Assembly (NCBI GenBank): GCA_016712985.1
Contig: JADJQA010000006.1
Location: 1-64,000, forward strand
DNA length: 64,000 nt
Reading direction: 5' to 3'
Origin: Sulfuritalea sp.
GTDB taxonomy: Bacteria; Pseudomonadota; Gammaproteobacteria; Burkholderiales; Rhodocyclaceae
Numbering within the stretch: the stretch's first letter is position 1; each line of letters begins with the position of its first letter. Shown here in pieces: positions 56,646-64,000 of the stretch. A program made the translations under genes and the position numbers. The notes under the pieces were generated by a model. It was not told where the DNA came from and searched no databases. It worked only from the letters and a program-made list of their open reading frames with translations.

Positions 56646-58153
56646 CGTCCGCTCTTCACCATCTGTTGCGCGGCGTCGAGCGCGGAGCCGACGGTGAGCG
56701 AGGTATCGAGGCCGAACCAGATCGTGGCGATGACCAGCAGCCAGGCCGGCAGCAGCAGCGCCAGCGGGGCTTCGCAACGCGCTTCCTGTCCGACCGGCGG
56801 CGCGCGGAAATAGGCGACCTCGACGAAGCGCCAGACATAGGCGACCGCCAGCAGCGAACTCAGCAGGATGGCGCCGACCAGCCAGAACTGGTCCTTCTCC
56901 AGCGCGGCGACGATCAGGTACCACTTGCTGACGAAGCCCACCGTGCCGGGCACGCCGATCAGGGAGAGGCCGCCGATGACGATGCCGAAGCTGGTCAGCG
57001 GCATGCGTTTCGCCAAACCGGCGAGCCGGTCAAAAGTCGGCGCCGGCGGGACGGCGCCCGCCTTGGCCATGCCGATCACCAGGCCCCCGATCAGCAGGAA
57101 GATCGCGCCCTTGGCAATGCCGTGGTTGAACAGGTGCACGATCGAGGCGGTCAGCCCATTGACCGAATCGAAGGACAGCCCGAGGGTGATGTAGCCGACC
57201 TGGCCGACGCTGGAATAGGCGAACAGGCGCTTCAGGTTGTCCTGGAAGATGGCGATGGCGCTGGCGCCGAACATGGCGATCAGCGAGAGCCAGAGCATGA
57301 TCTGCGGCAGCGGCAGTTTGTCGAATACCAGGCTCTCGCCGAATACGGTGAAGTAGAAGCGGATCAGCACATACACCGAGACCTTTGTCGCGGTGGCGGC
57401 GAGGAAGGCCGTGACCGCCGAGGGCGCGTAGGTGTAGGCGCTGGGCAGCCATTGGTGCAGTGGGAACAGGGCGAGTTTCAGCGAGATGCCGACCGTGAGG
57501 AAGGCCAGCGCAACCAGCACCGGGCGCGTGTTCTCAACCTCGCGGATGCGCAACGCCATGTCGGCGAGGTTGAGCGTGCCGGTCATCAGGTAGAGGAAGC
57601 CGATGCCGATGACGATGAAGGTCGCGCCGATGCTACCCATGATCAGGTACTGGTAAGCGGCGGTGAGTGCGCGGCGATCGCGCCCGAGGGCGATCAGCAC
57701 GTAGCTCGACAGCGAGGAGATTTCGAGGAAGACGAAGATGTTGAAGGCATCGCCGGTGATGGTGATGCCGAGCAGGCCGGTCAGGCAAAGGCCGAACATC
57801 GCGTAGTAGAGATAGTGCAGGTCGCGCGGGATCTCGCGCTCGATGCTGGCGCGGCTCCAGGGCAGCACCAGCGCGGCCATGCCCGAGACCAGCAGCAGCA
57901 CGAAGCTGGCGAGACGGTCGACGCGATACTCGATGCCCCAGGGCGGTGGCCAGTTGCCGATGGCGTAGGAGATGACGCCGCCCTCGGCCTGGCCGATCTG
58001 CAGCCACAGCCCGATGGCGCAGGCGAAAGCCGTCCAGGCAGCCGCCGTTACGGTGGCGAAGGCGAGCCCGCCGTGGCGCAGCAGCACGGCCAGCGGCGCC
58101 GAGATCAGCGGCAACACCACTTGCAGTGCCGGCAGATGCAGCGCCAGGCTCAT
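56642..58153 (-). CDS. mnhD: Na+/H+ antiporter subunit MnhD/MrpD
   Basis: A 503-residue NuoN-like subunit with about fourteen spans. Ion-path Glu is in DAFNIFVFLEISSLSSYVLI, Lys in FLAATATKVSVYVLIRF, plus KLALFPLHQWLPSAYTYAPS and QDNLKRLFAYSSVGQVGYIT. Of the three large subunits this is closest to true MrpD and directly follows mnhC, as in Mrp operons. The gap before it holds a G-tract repeat. Confidence 0.9.
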   Translation of the reverse strand: MSLALHLPALQVVLPLISAPLAVLLRHGGLAFATVTAAAWTAFACAIGLWLQIGQAEGGVISYAIGNWPPPWGIEYRVDRLASFVLLLVSGMAALVLPWSRASIEREIPRDLHYLYYAMFGLCLTGLLGITITGDAFNIFVFLEISSLSSYVLIALGRDRRALTAAYQYLIMGSIGATFIVIGIGFLYLMTGTLNLADMALRIREVENTRPVLVALAFLTVGISLKLALFPLHQWLPSAYTYAPSAVTAFLAATATKVSVYVLIRFYFTVFGESLVFDKLPLPQIMLWLSLIAMFGASAIAIFQDNLKRLFAYSSVGQVGYITLGLSFDSVNGLTASIVHLFNHGIAKGAIFLLIGGLVIGMAKAGAVPPAPTFDRLAGLAKRMPLTSFGIVIGGLSLIGVPGTVGFVSKWYLIVAALEKDQFWLVGAILLSSLLAVAYVWRFVEVAYFRAPPVGQEARCEAPLALLLPAWLLVIATIWFGLDTSLTVGSALDAAQQMVKSGR

Positions 58154-58264
58154 TGCACTACCTTCCCCCCGGCCCCCTCGCCAAGCGAGGGGTGATGGTG
58201 GTTCGCCGCTGCGCGGCTCCGTGTATTGAATGCGCCCCCCTTGGGGCGGCCCGGCGGGGGGCGC
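58154..58264 (-). repeat. G-tract palindromic intergenic repeat, copy 6
   Basis: The block ccccctcgccaagcgagggg, the cgccgctgcgcggctccg hairpin (identical to the copy near 3.06 kb) and ttggggcggcccggcggggg fill the whole mnhC-mnhD gap. The G-rich edge (ggggggaagg) stands seven bases before the mnhD ATG and could serve as its ribosome binding site. Confidence 0.8.
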
Positions 58265-58621
58265 TCATGCCGGATCCTCCGCGCGGTCGAGCGCGAGAAT
58301 TTCGTCTTCCTCGATGCTGCCATAGGCCTCGCGGATGCGTACCGCAAGCGCCAGTCCGAGCGCCAGCGTGGCGACGCCGACGACGATGGCGGTAAGGATC
58401 AGCACATGCGGCAAGGGGTTGGAATAAATGCTGAACTGCGGCGCGAGGATGGGTGCCGTGCCGCCCAGCAGCTTGCCCGGAGCGATGTAAAGCAGATACA
58501 CCGAGGTCTGCAGGATCGAGAGGCCGACGAGTTTCTTGATCAGGTTGCCGCGTGCGACGATGATGAACAGGCCGGCGACCAGCAGGAACACCGTGACGAT
58601 ATGACTGAAGTGTTCAAGCAC
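58265..58621 (-). CDS. mnhC: Na+/H+ antiporter subunit MnhC/MrpC
   Basis: A 118-residue NuoK-like protein with three spans (IVTVFLLVAGLFIIVARG, VLILTAIVVGVATLALGLAL) and the conserved Gly-rich NLIKKLVGLSILQTSVYLLY. Located between the MnhB-type gene and mnhD. Confidence 0.92.
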   Translation of the reverse strand: MLEHFSHIVTVFLLVAGLFIIVARGNLIKKLVGLSILQTSVYLLYIAPGKLLGGTAPILAPQFSIYSNPLPHVLILTAIVVGVATLALGLALAVRIREAYGSIEEDEILALDRAEDPA

Positions 58622-58623
58622 GG

Positions 58624-59508
58624 CTATTGCTCGGACTCGCCGTTCGCATCATCGCGCGAGGCAAACATGTAAAAGATCTTCAGCATGACGCCGGACACGG
58701 TGGTCGCTACCCCAACCTCTACCCAGAAGATGCCGCGATGCTGGCCATGCACGGGGTCGACATCGAGCACGAAGTAGTCGAGAAAATTGCCGCCCAGCAG
58801 CAACCCGGCCACGCCGACGCCGGCATACAACAACACGCCGGCGGCGAGCATGGTTTCCACCAGCCAGTCCGGGACCACGCGGCGGGCGGTGTCCGCGCCG
58901 AAGATCAAGGCATGGAAAACCATCGCGGCGGCAACGATCACGCCCGCCTGAAAGCCGCCGCCGGGCCCGAAATCGCCGTGAAACTGGACGTAGAGCGCAA
59001 ACAGAGTTTCGGCGCACCCGACCGCAACCGGCTTCTTGCGTCGCCGCAGCAGCGCGATGATGCCGACGCCGGCGGTGAACACCACCGTGGTCTCGCCCAG
59101 CGTGTCGTAGCCGCGGAAGCTGGCCAACACGGCAGTAACAACGTTCGGCACCTGAACCTCGTTCTGCAAGTAGCGCGGCACGACATGCCGGTGGATCGGC
59201 GATAGCGGGTCGGCAAAATCGGGCAGGCCCATCGCGCCATAGACCAGCACCAGGCCGGTTGACAGGGCAACCGCGAGTGGCAGCCAGGGCCGGTGCGCGG
59301 GCTTCGCTTCCCGGCTTTTGCACAGATGTAGCGCGCCGAGCAACAGCACCGTCGACACGCCGGCCCCTACCGCGGCCTCGGTCATCGCCACGTCGACCGC
59401 GTCGAGCGCGACGAGGACGGTGGCCATGAGAAAGCTGTAGATGCCGAAGAGCACGATCACGGCGAACAGGTTGCGCATGCGCATCAGCATCAGCACCGAA
59501 AGCGCCAT
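58624..59508 (-). CDS. DUF4040 (MbhD-like)-MnhB fusion subunit
   Basis: A 294-residue membrane protein: N-terminal DUF4040/MrpA-C-terminal-like part (AVDVAMTEAAVGAGVSTVLL), a middle MbhE-like segment, and a C-terminal MnhB domain (FHGDFGPGGGFQAGVIVAAA, LDYFVLDVDPVHGQHRGIFW). ATG at 59508 is the first usable start, but the open frame extends upstream (IETLIINTLLVF) into the mnhG stop with no ATG/GTG/TTG, so translation may begin at an unusual codon there. Confidence 0.85.
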   Translation of the reverse strand: MALSVLMLMRMRNLFAVIVLFGIYSFLMATVLVALDAVDVAMTEAAVGAGVSTVLLLGALHLCKSREAKPAHRPWLPLAVALSTGLVLVYGAMGLPDFADPLSPIHRHVVPRYLQNEVQVPNVVTAVLASFRGYDTLGETTVVFTAGVGIIALLRRRKKPVAVGCAETLFALYVQFHGDFGPGGGFQAGVIVAAAMVFHALIFGADTARRVVPDWLVETMLAAGVLLYAGVGVAGLLLGGNFLDYFVLDVDPVHGQHRGIFWVEVGVATTVSGVMLKIFYMFASRDDANGESEQ

Positions 59509-59531
59509 GAAAACCAGTAGCGTATTGATGA

Positions 59532-59870
59532 TCAGGGTTTCGATGATCGCGCCCCGCTTTCGACGGCCGGCGGCGCCAGCCGCGGCATGTTGCGCAGCAT
59601 CGCCGCGCGGGCCAGCGCATGGCTCGCGGTCGGGCTGGCGAAGAAGATCAGCAGGCCGACCATCACCAGTTTCACGGTGATCAGGCTCAGTCCGGCCTGG
59701 AACATGAGGCCGAGCAGAATCAAGCCCGCGCCCAGGGTTTCAATGACGCTGCCGGCATGCATGCGGGTATAGAAATCCGGCATGCGCAGGAGGCCGATGC
59801 CGCCGACCAGGCAGAAAAAGCCGCCGCTGGCGAGGCACAGCGCGCTGACGATATCGACCAGGGCGCTCAT
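59532..59870 (-). CDS. mnhG: Na+/H+ antiporter subunit MnhG/MrpG
   Basis: A 112-residue protein with three spans and the PhaG/MnhG/YufB hallmark GGIGLLRMPDFYTRMHAGSV followed by TLGAGLILLGLMFQ and ASPTASHALARAA. The start overlaps the mnhF stop by four bases. Confidence 0.93.
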   Translation of the reverse strand: MSALVDIVSALCLASGGFFCLVGGIGLLRMPDFYTRMHAGSVIETLGAGLILLGLMFQAGLSLITVKLVMVGLLIFFASPTASHALARAAMLRNMPRLAPPAVESGARSSKP

Positions 59871-60160
59871 CCCTGGCGGTCGCTCGCCGTGGCGGGCGCG
59901 CCTCGATCGCCGAGGTTGCCCTGGCGGAAGAACTTCAACACGGCGATGATGCCGATCACGTTGAGCAGGCCATAGACCAGCGCCAGGTCGAGAAACTCCG
60001 GGCGACCACCGAAAAAGCCGAACAGCGCCAGCAGCAGCATGGCGCAGGTGCCTATGGAGTTGGCAGCCTGCAGGCGGTCGAATACCGTGGGGCCGAGAGC
60101 GGCACGGACCAGGGCCAGGGCCACGGTGACCAGCAGGGCGAGGATGGCTACGGCGAACAT
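59867..60160 (-). CDS. mnhF: Na+/H+ antiporter subunit MnhF/MrpF
   Basis: A 97-residue three-span protein with the MrpF signature LGPTVFDRLQAANSIGTCAM and FLDLALVYGLLNVIGIIAVL. Start MFAVAILALLV is taken at the ATG that overlaps the true mnhE end by a few bases. Confidence 0.92.
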   Translation of the reverse strand: MFAVAILALLVTVALALVRAALGPTVFDRLQAANSIGTCAMLLLALFGFFGGRPEFLDLALVYGLLNVIGIIAVLKFFRQGNLGDRGAPATASDRQG

Positions 60161-60162
60161 GC

Positions 60163-60640
60163 TCAGCGGGATTCCAGTGCGGAGCAGCGGCGGTCCATCT
60201 CGCTGCCGGCAAGTCCGGCGGCGCCTTCGCACGTCAGCGCATGCACCAGGAAAGCGGCCGTGCTCGACCTCGACCGCGATGGTGCCGGGCGTCAAAGTGA
60301 TCGAATTGGCGTGTATCACCAGACCCATTTCGGTTTGCTGCGAAGGTACGAACTCCACCAGGGTCGGCGAAATCGGCAACGACGGGGACAGGATGCGCCC
60401 CGTCACATCCCAGCCCGACTTCACGATCTCCTTGACCAGCCACGGCCAGTAGGAGAGCAGCGCCCCCCAGCCAATATGAATGAGGTGTCCCTCCTGGTCG
60501 ACCGCATCCATGTGGCGGGTAAAGATCAGCACAGCGAGCGCGCTGCCGGCCCCCGCGGCCACCAGAAAGGGAGTGAACATTCCGGATAGCAGCAGCCAGA
60601 ACAGGAAGAGCGCCAGTAGAGCAATGAGCGAGCGAGCCAT
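60163..60640 (-). CDS. mnhE: Na+/H+ antiporter subunit MnhE/MrpE (one frameshift)
   Basis: Starts MARSLIALLALFLFWLLLSG with two spans, then ALLSYWPWLVKEIVKSGWDV and the conserved ANSITLTPGTIAVEVEHGR. An extra base near 60254 hides the true end, FLVHALTCEGAAGLAGSEMD, with stop at 60163; otherwise the frame would run into mnhF. Corrected length 158 residues. First gene of the antiporter operon. Confidence 0.9.
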
Positions 60641-60806
60641 GGGTGGAGCATATGACGATGCGCCACGCTTGAAAATTCGGGCCGGCGCGTAGGGGAAGTC
60701 GTCAGCGACGCGGTGTCCGCGGGCGGATTGCGCATGCAATGCGGACAAGGGTTTGGAGGAAAATAAGGGCAACCCTTAAGTGTCTTGACGAATTACGAAA
60801 CCGGCC
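60641..60806. promoter_or_regulatory. Divergent region mnhE / sensor kinase with two palindromes
   Basis: Holds TAAGGG-CAA-CCCTTA (60764-60778), a perfect 6+6 palindrome, and ATTGC-GCAT-GCAAT (60727-60740). Both lie between the antiporter operon and the kinase-regulator pair and are candidate operators, possibly for the adjacent FixJ-type regulator. Confidence 0.55.
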
Positions 60807-62438
60807 ATGCCCGAGCAGAATTCCCCTTCCATCGACTGGAACGAGCCGGCTTTGCAGAAACTGCCGACACTGCGGCTGGGTTGGCGCGACTTCCTGCTGC
60901 TGCTTGTGGGCTACATCGCGCTCGACTGGGCCAGCTATATCCATCCACTGCACGGCCTCAACATCACGCCGTGGAGTCCGGCGCCGGCGCTCGGCCTGGT
61001 TTTCCTGCTGCGCTTCGGCGGAAGTGCGGCCCTGCCGCTGGCCCTGGCGATTCTTGTAGCCGACGCCTGGGTGCGCGGCCTGCCGATGTCGCCGGCTTTT
61101 TCCGTTGCACTTGCCGTCGTGCTGACGCTCGGCTATTGGACCATCGCCGAAGTTTTGCGGCGCCGGCTTGCGCACGGCGGCATTTTCGGCGACCGGCGCG
61201 GCCTGCTCGAATGGGCGGGACTGGTTCTCGCCGGTACCTTCCTCAACAGCTTGTTGTTCGTTTCCCTGCTTTCACTGGGGAATCTGATACCCGCCGGGGC
61301 GTGGCCGGAAGCCTTCGTCCGCTACTGGGTGGGCGATGGCGTCGGCGTCCTGGTCTCGATGCCGATCCTGTGGATGCTGGCCGACGAGGGCGGGCGCACA
61401 CAACTCAGGGCGATGATCGTGGCAAGGGAATCGCTGGCTTACCTGGCGGGAACCGGAATCGCGCTATGGGTGGCGTTCGGCGTCGGCGCCGAGGCCGACT
61501 TCAAATATTTCTACGTGCTGTTCCTGCCCGTGGCCTGGGCCGCCGCAAGACAGGGGCTCGCCGGTGCCGTGTTCAGCGCCGCCATCGTTCAGGTCGGCAT
61601 CATCGGCGCGGTGCAACTGCTGGGCCTGTCGGCGGTAACCGTGCTGGAAGTCCAGACCCTGGCAGTGGTGCTCGTGCTGTTCGGATTCTTCATCGGCGTC
61701 GTGGTCGATGAAAAGCAGAGGGTGAGCGCGGAACTGCGGCAGACCCTGCGTCTCGCGGCCGCCGGCGAAATGGCGGGGGCACTGGCTCACGAACTGAACC
61801 AGCCGCTCACCGCCTTGTCCGCCTACGGCACGGCCTGCGAGCAATTGCTCGAACGGGGCGAAACAGGAGAGCGCCTGCGGGAAACCATACGACGCATGGT
61901 GGCGGAGTCGTTTCGTGCCGCCGACGTCGTACGCCGCCTGCGGGACTTCTTCCGCACCGGCGCCACCAGGCTTGAACCGATCGCGCTCGCGGAACTGCTG
62001 GCAGCGGCTGTATCGCCCTTCGCGGCAAAGGCGCAACAGCACGGCGTCGAACTGGTCGTCGATCCGGCTTCGCCGCATGCCTTGTTGGCTGATCGCTTGC
62101 AACTGGAGGTGGTCTTGCGCAATCTGCTGACCAACGCCTTCGACGCCGTGGTGGATCAACCCCCCGGTCAACGTCGCGTCCGCCTGTCGGCGTACACGGA
62201 GGGCGCCGGACGAGTCTGCGTGAGCATCGAAGACAGCGGCCCCGGCCTCTCCGGGGCGGCGGCGGCACGCCTGTTCGAGGCGTTTCAGTCGTCCAAGAAG
62301 AGCGGGCTGGGCCTCGGCCTGGTGATCAGTCGCGCCATTGTCGAAGCCCACGGCGGGAGTCTCCGGGCCGAGGTCGCCGATCACGGCCTGTTCAAGATGG
62401 TGCTGCCCACGGAAGGAAAAGAGCGCGATGCAACCTAG
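60807..62438 (+). CDS. MASE1-domain sensor histidine kinase
   Basis: A 543-residue membrane kinase. About residues 25-300 form a MASE1-type eight-span sensor (LGLVFLLRFGGSAALPLAL, AFVRYWVGDGVGVLVSMPIL). The kinase core has the H-box EMAGALAHELNQPLTALSAY, N-box NLLTNAFDAVVD, G1 IEDSGPGLSG and G2 SGLGLGLVISRAIVEAHGG, of the HELNQPL type seen in FixL-like kinases. The stop overlaps the start of the response-regulator gene by eleven bases. Confidence 0.92.
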   Translation: MPEQNSPSIDWNEPALQKLPTLRLGWRDFLLLLVGYIALDWASYIHPLHGLNITPWSPAPALGLVFLLRFGGSAALPLALAILVADAWVRGLPMSPAFSVALAVVLTLGYWTIAEVLRRRLAHGGIFGDRRGLLEWAGLVLAGTFLNSLLFVSLLSLGNLIPAGAWPEAFVRYWVGDGVGVLVSMPILWMLADEGGRTQLRAMIVARESLAYLAGTGIALWVAFGVGAEADFKYFYVLFLPVAWAAARQGLAGAVFSAAIVQVGIIGAVQLLGLSAVTVLEVQTLAVVLVLFGFFIGVVVDEKQRVSAELRQTLRLAAAGEMAGALAHELNQPLTALSAYGTACEQLLERGETGERLRETIRRMVAESFRAADVVRRLRDFFRTGATRLEPIALAELLAAAVSPFAAKAQQHGVELVVDPASPHALLADRLQLEVVLRNLLTNAFDAVVDQPPGQRRVRLSAYTEGAGRVCVSIEDSGPGLSGAAAARLFEAFQSSKKSGLGLGLVISRAIVEAHGGSLRAEVADHGLFKMVLPTEGKERDAT

Positions 62439-63048
62439 CGGATACACCATTTTCATCGTCGAGGACGACCAGTCCGTGCGCGACGCCCTGGGGCTGTTGC
62501 TGGGCCTGCGCGGTTACGCGGTCGCCATGTTCGCGGACGCAATGAGCTTCCTCAAGGCCTACCGGACGGAATGGTGCGGTTGCCTGCTGCTTGATATCCG
62601 CATGCCGGGAATGGACGGCCTCACGCTACAGAAGCGTTTGCTGGAAACCGGCTGCAAGATGCCGGTGATCGTCATGACCGGCCACGGCGACGTGGAGTCT
62701 GCACGGGAGGCGTTTCTGTCCCAGGCGGTGGACTTCCTGGAGAAGCCGATTGACCAGGCCAAGTTGATGAGCGCGATCGAACAAGGATTCGCTCGACAAG
62801 CGGCGGTCCGCGATCTGGAAAGTCATCGGACCGAGTTTGACCACTTGCTGGAAAGGCTGACGCCGCGAGAGAAGGAAGTCATGGACTTGGTGGTGGCCGG
62901 GCGACACAACCGCGAAATTGCCGAGGCACTTGGCATCAGCCCGCGCACGGTCGAAGTGCATAAGGCGCGCATGACGACGAAGCTGCGGGTGGAAAACGTG
63001 CCTGACCTGGTGCGCATGAGCCTTGGTTCGCAGCGCAGCCAGGAGTGA
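62428..63048 (+). CDS. FixJ/NarL-type response regulator
   Basis: A 206-residue regulator: receiver domain with IVEDDQSVRD, phosphoacceptor in LLLDIRMPGMDGL, VIVMTGHGDVESA and DFLEKPID, then a LuxR-type DNA-binding domain (LTPREKEVMDLVVAGRHNRE, IAEALGISPRTVEVHKARMT). Partner of the MASE1 kinase. Likely targets include the divergent promoters next to the kinase gene. Confidence 0.94.
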   Translation: MQPSGYTIFIVEDDQSVRDALGLLLGLRGYAVAMFADAMSFLKAYRTEWCGCLLLDIRMPGMDGLTLQKRLLETGCKMPVIVMTGHGDVESAREAFLSQAVDFLEKPIDQAKLMSAIEQGFARQAAVRDLESHRTEFDHLLERLTPREKEVMDLVVAGRHNREIAEALGISPRTVEVHKARMTTKLRVENVPDLVRMSLGSQRSQE

Positions 63049-63049
63049 T

Positions 63050-63355
63050 TCAAAAGCATTGCAGCAGGTTGGCGTCGCAGTAAATCTTCTTCAGATACGC
63101 CAGACCGATCCAGCACCAGAACAGCAGGGCGAAGGCGACGAAGGGCAGGTGCCGGTCGATCACCTGCGGCGGTGTGATCTTGCGCACGATCTTGAGCACC
63201 GGCGCGGTGACGATCAGGAACAGCCTGTAGATGGTGTTGTCATGGCGGCGACTGCCGGCGAGCAGCGCCAGCAGGCCCTGACCGAGCAGGAACAGCATGG
63301 CGACCTCGGCCAGCGCGCGCAGTACGCCGAGGATCAGCAGTTCAGGGTGGCTCAT
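63050..63355 (-). CDS. Small membrane protein
   Basis: A 101-residue protein with three hydrophobic stretches (VLRALAEVAMLFLLGQGLLA, YRLFLIVTAPVLKIVRKI, LPFVAFALLFWCWIGLAYL), resembling YggT-like or hypothetical envelope proteins of betaproteobacteria. Function unknown. It converges with the FixJ-type gene, almost touching its stop, and diverges from the TPR gene over 38 bp. Confidence 0.75.
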   Translation of the reverse strand: MSHPELLILGVLRALAEVAMLFLLGQGLLALLAGSRRHDNTIYRLFLIVTAPVLKIVRKITPPQVIDRHLPFVAFALLFWCWIGLAYLKKIYCDANLLQCF

Positions 63356-63393
63356 GGTATGTTTCCGACTCCATTATCCGTTGGGTCAAGCAC

Positions 63394-63984
63394 ATGGATT
63401 ACGATCATTGGCGGCATTATGCCCGCGGCTGGGTGTTGCACTTCTTCGGCCGCGAGGACAGCGCCTTCGAGGCCTACCTGGCGGCGTTTCGCATCAATCC
63501 GCGGGATGTGCAGTCGGCGCGCCACCTGGCGGCGATTGCCGCGAAGCGAAAGAACTGGGCGGTCGCCGAAAAGTGGTTCGAGGCCGCGCTGGCGCTGACT
63601 CCCGACGACGGCGCCAACTGGTTCAACCTCGGCTACGTGTGCGAGCACGCGGGCAAGCCGAAAGAGGCCATCGCTGCCTTTGCAGAGGCGGTGCGCCTGG
63701 TGCCGGCGCAAGACATGGCATGGTACGGCATGGGCCTGGCCCATGCGCGCCTGGGGCAGCACGAGCAGGCGGTGACGGCGCTGGAAAAAGTCGTCGAACT
63801 GCAACCGATGAGCGGCGAGGGCTTCTATCAACTGGGCATGGCCTACCATCACGCCAACCGGCCCGATGATGTCACTGGCATCGTCAAGCGCCTGGTCGGT
63901 TTTGAACCCAAGCGGGCGAGAAAGCTGGTGCGCGATACGCAGCGTTCCGACCTGATGACACTCATCCCGGAGCTTCCCTTCTGA
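63394..63984 (+). CDS. Tetratricopeptide-repeat protein
   Basis: A 196-residue soluble protein made mostly of TPR units: AFEAYLAAFRINPRDVQSAR, AEKWFEAALALTPDDGANWF, AIAAFAEAVRLVPAQDMAWY and AVTALEKVVELQPMSGEGFY. It ends with a basic KRARKLVRDTQRSD stretch. A protein-protein scaffold; partners unknown. A run of nine A lies shortly after its stop at the window edge. Confidence 0.88.
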   Translation: MDYDHWRHYARGWVLHFFGREDSAFEAYLAAFRINPRDVQSARHLAAIAAKRKNWAVAEKWFEAALALTPDDGANWFNLGYVCEHAGKPKEAIAAFAEAVRLVPAQDMAWYGMGLAHARLGQHEQAVTALEKVVELQPMSGEGFYQLGMAYHHANRPDDVTGIVKRLVGFEPKRARKLVRDTQRSDLMTLIPELPF

Positions 63985-64000
63985 TCAAAAAAAAACGGCC

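Overview
The window is GC-rich chromosomal DNA. Gene content and order point to a betaproteobacterium, most likely of the Rhodocyclales/Sterolibacterium type: an mre-mrd-rlpA-dacA-lipBA cell-shape block, gatCAB diverging from mreB, nadD-rsfS-rlmH-maf-rng, a DUF485-ActP acetate symporter facing a DUF4212/VC_2705-type symporter, and an Mrp-like antiporter locus. The genus is inferred from order and protein flavour only. No rRNA, CRISPR array or prophage is seen. Three tRNAs are present: Met(CAT), Gly(CCC) and Phe(GAA).

Layout. 0-11.2 kb, minus strand: mreB, mreC, mreD, mrdA, rodA, rlpA, dacA, a D-amino-acid/branched-chain aminotransferase, ybeD, lipB, lipA (rod shape, peptidoglycan, lipoylation). 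11.4-14.6 kb: gatCAB. 14.6-23.4 kb: a periplasmic coiled-coil protein, pyrE, xth, a YqjD/YqjE-like trio, a Fic remnant beside tRNA-Met, a UbiH-type hydroxylase, dsbC, a zinc-ribbon protein, mobA and small membrane proteins. 23.5-31 kb: tRNA-Gly, rng, maf, rlmH, rsfS, nadD, a BPSS1780-like membrane protein, ttcA, a FolM-like reductase and tcdA.

31.3-45.2 kb is the most unusual part. A receiver protein, a membrane PAS/degenerate-kinase protein fused to a DnaQ exonuclease, and a CBS-DUF294 nucleotidyltransferase-like protein are followed by a small island: a HipB with an internally deleted HipA, a DUF4258/HTH toxin-antitoxin pair with a 49-codon third gene, and tRNA-Phe. Then comes a second, paralogous exonuclease/cNMP-CBS-DUF294 pair and the two divergent Na+/carboxylate symporter operons. 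These modules look like a sensory circuit around acetate or short-chain carboxylate uptake.

45.3-52.8 kb: a receptor-like Ser/Thr kinase, a GH15 glycosidase, otsB, an otsA whose product carries an N-terminal membrane sensor region, and a Usp protein. 52.8-60.6 kb: an Mrp-like cation/proton antiporter operon with three large NuoL/M/N-type subunits. 60.8-63.0 kb: a MASE1 sensor kinase with a FixJ-type regulator. 63.0-64.0 kb: a small membrane protein and a TPR protein.

Two cautions. Many otherwise normal genes carry single-base indels (lipA, gatB, ttcA, otsA, otsB, mnhE and others), extremely dense between about 38.6 and 47.1 kb; this looks like assembly or sequencing error more than gene decay, and frameshifted genes are annotated end to end. 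Intergenic DNA is also rich in repeats: a G-tract palindromic family, a tandem duplication interrupted by a 195-bp MITE-like insertion, a 110-bp tandem repeat and a long perfect inverted repeat.
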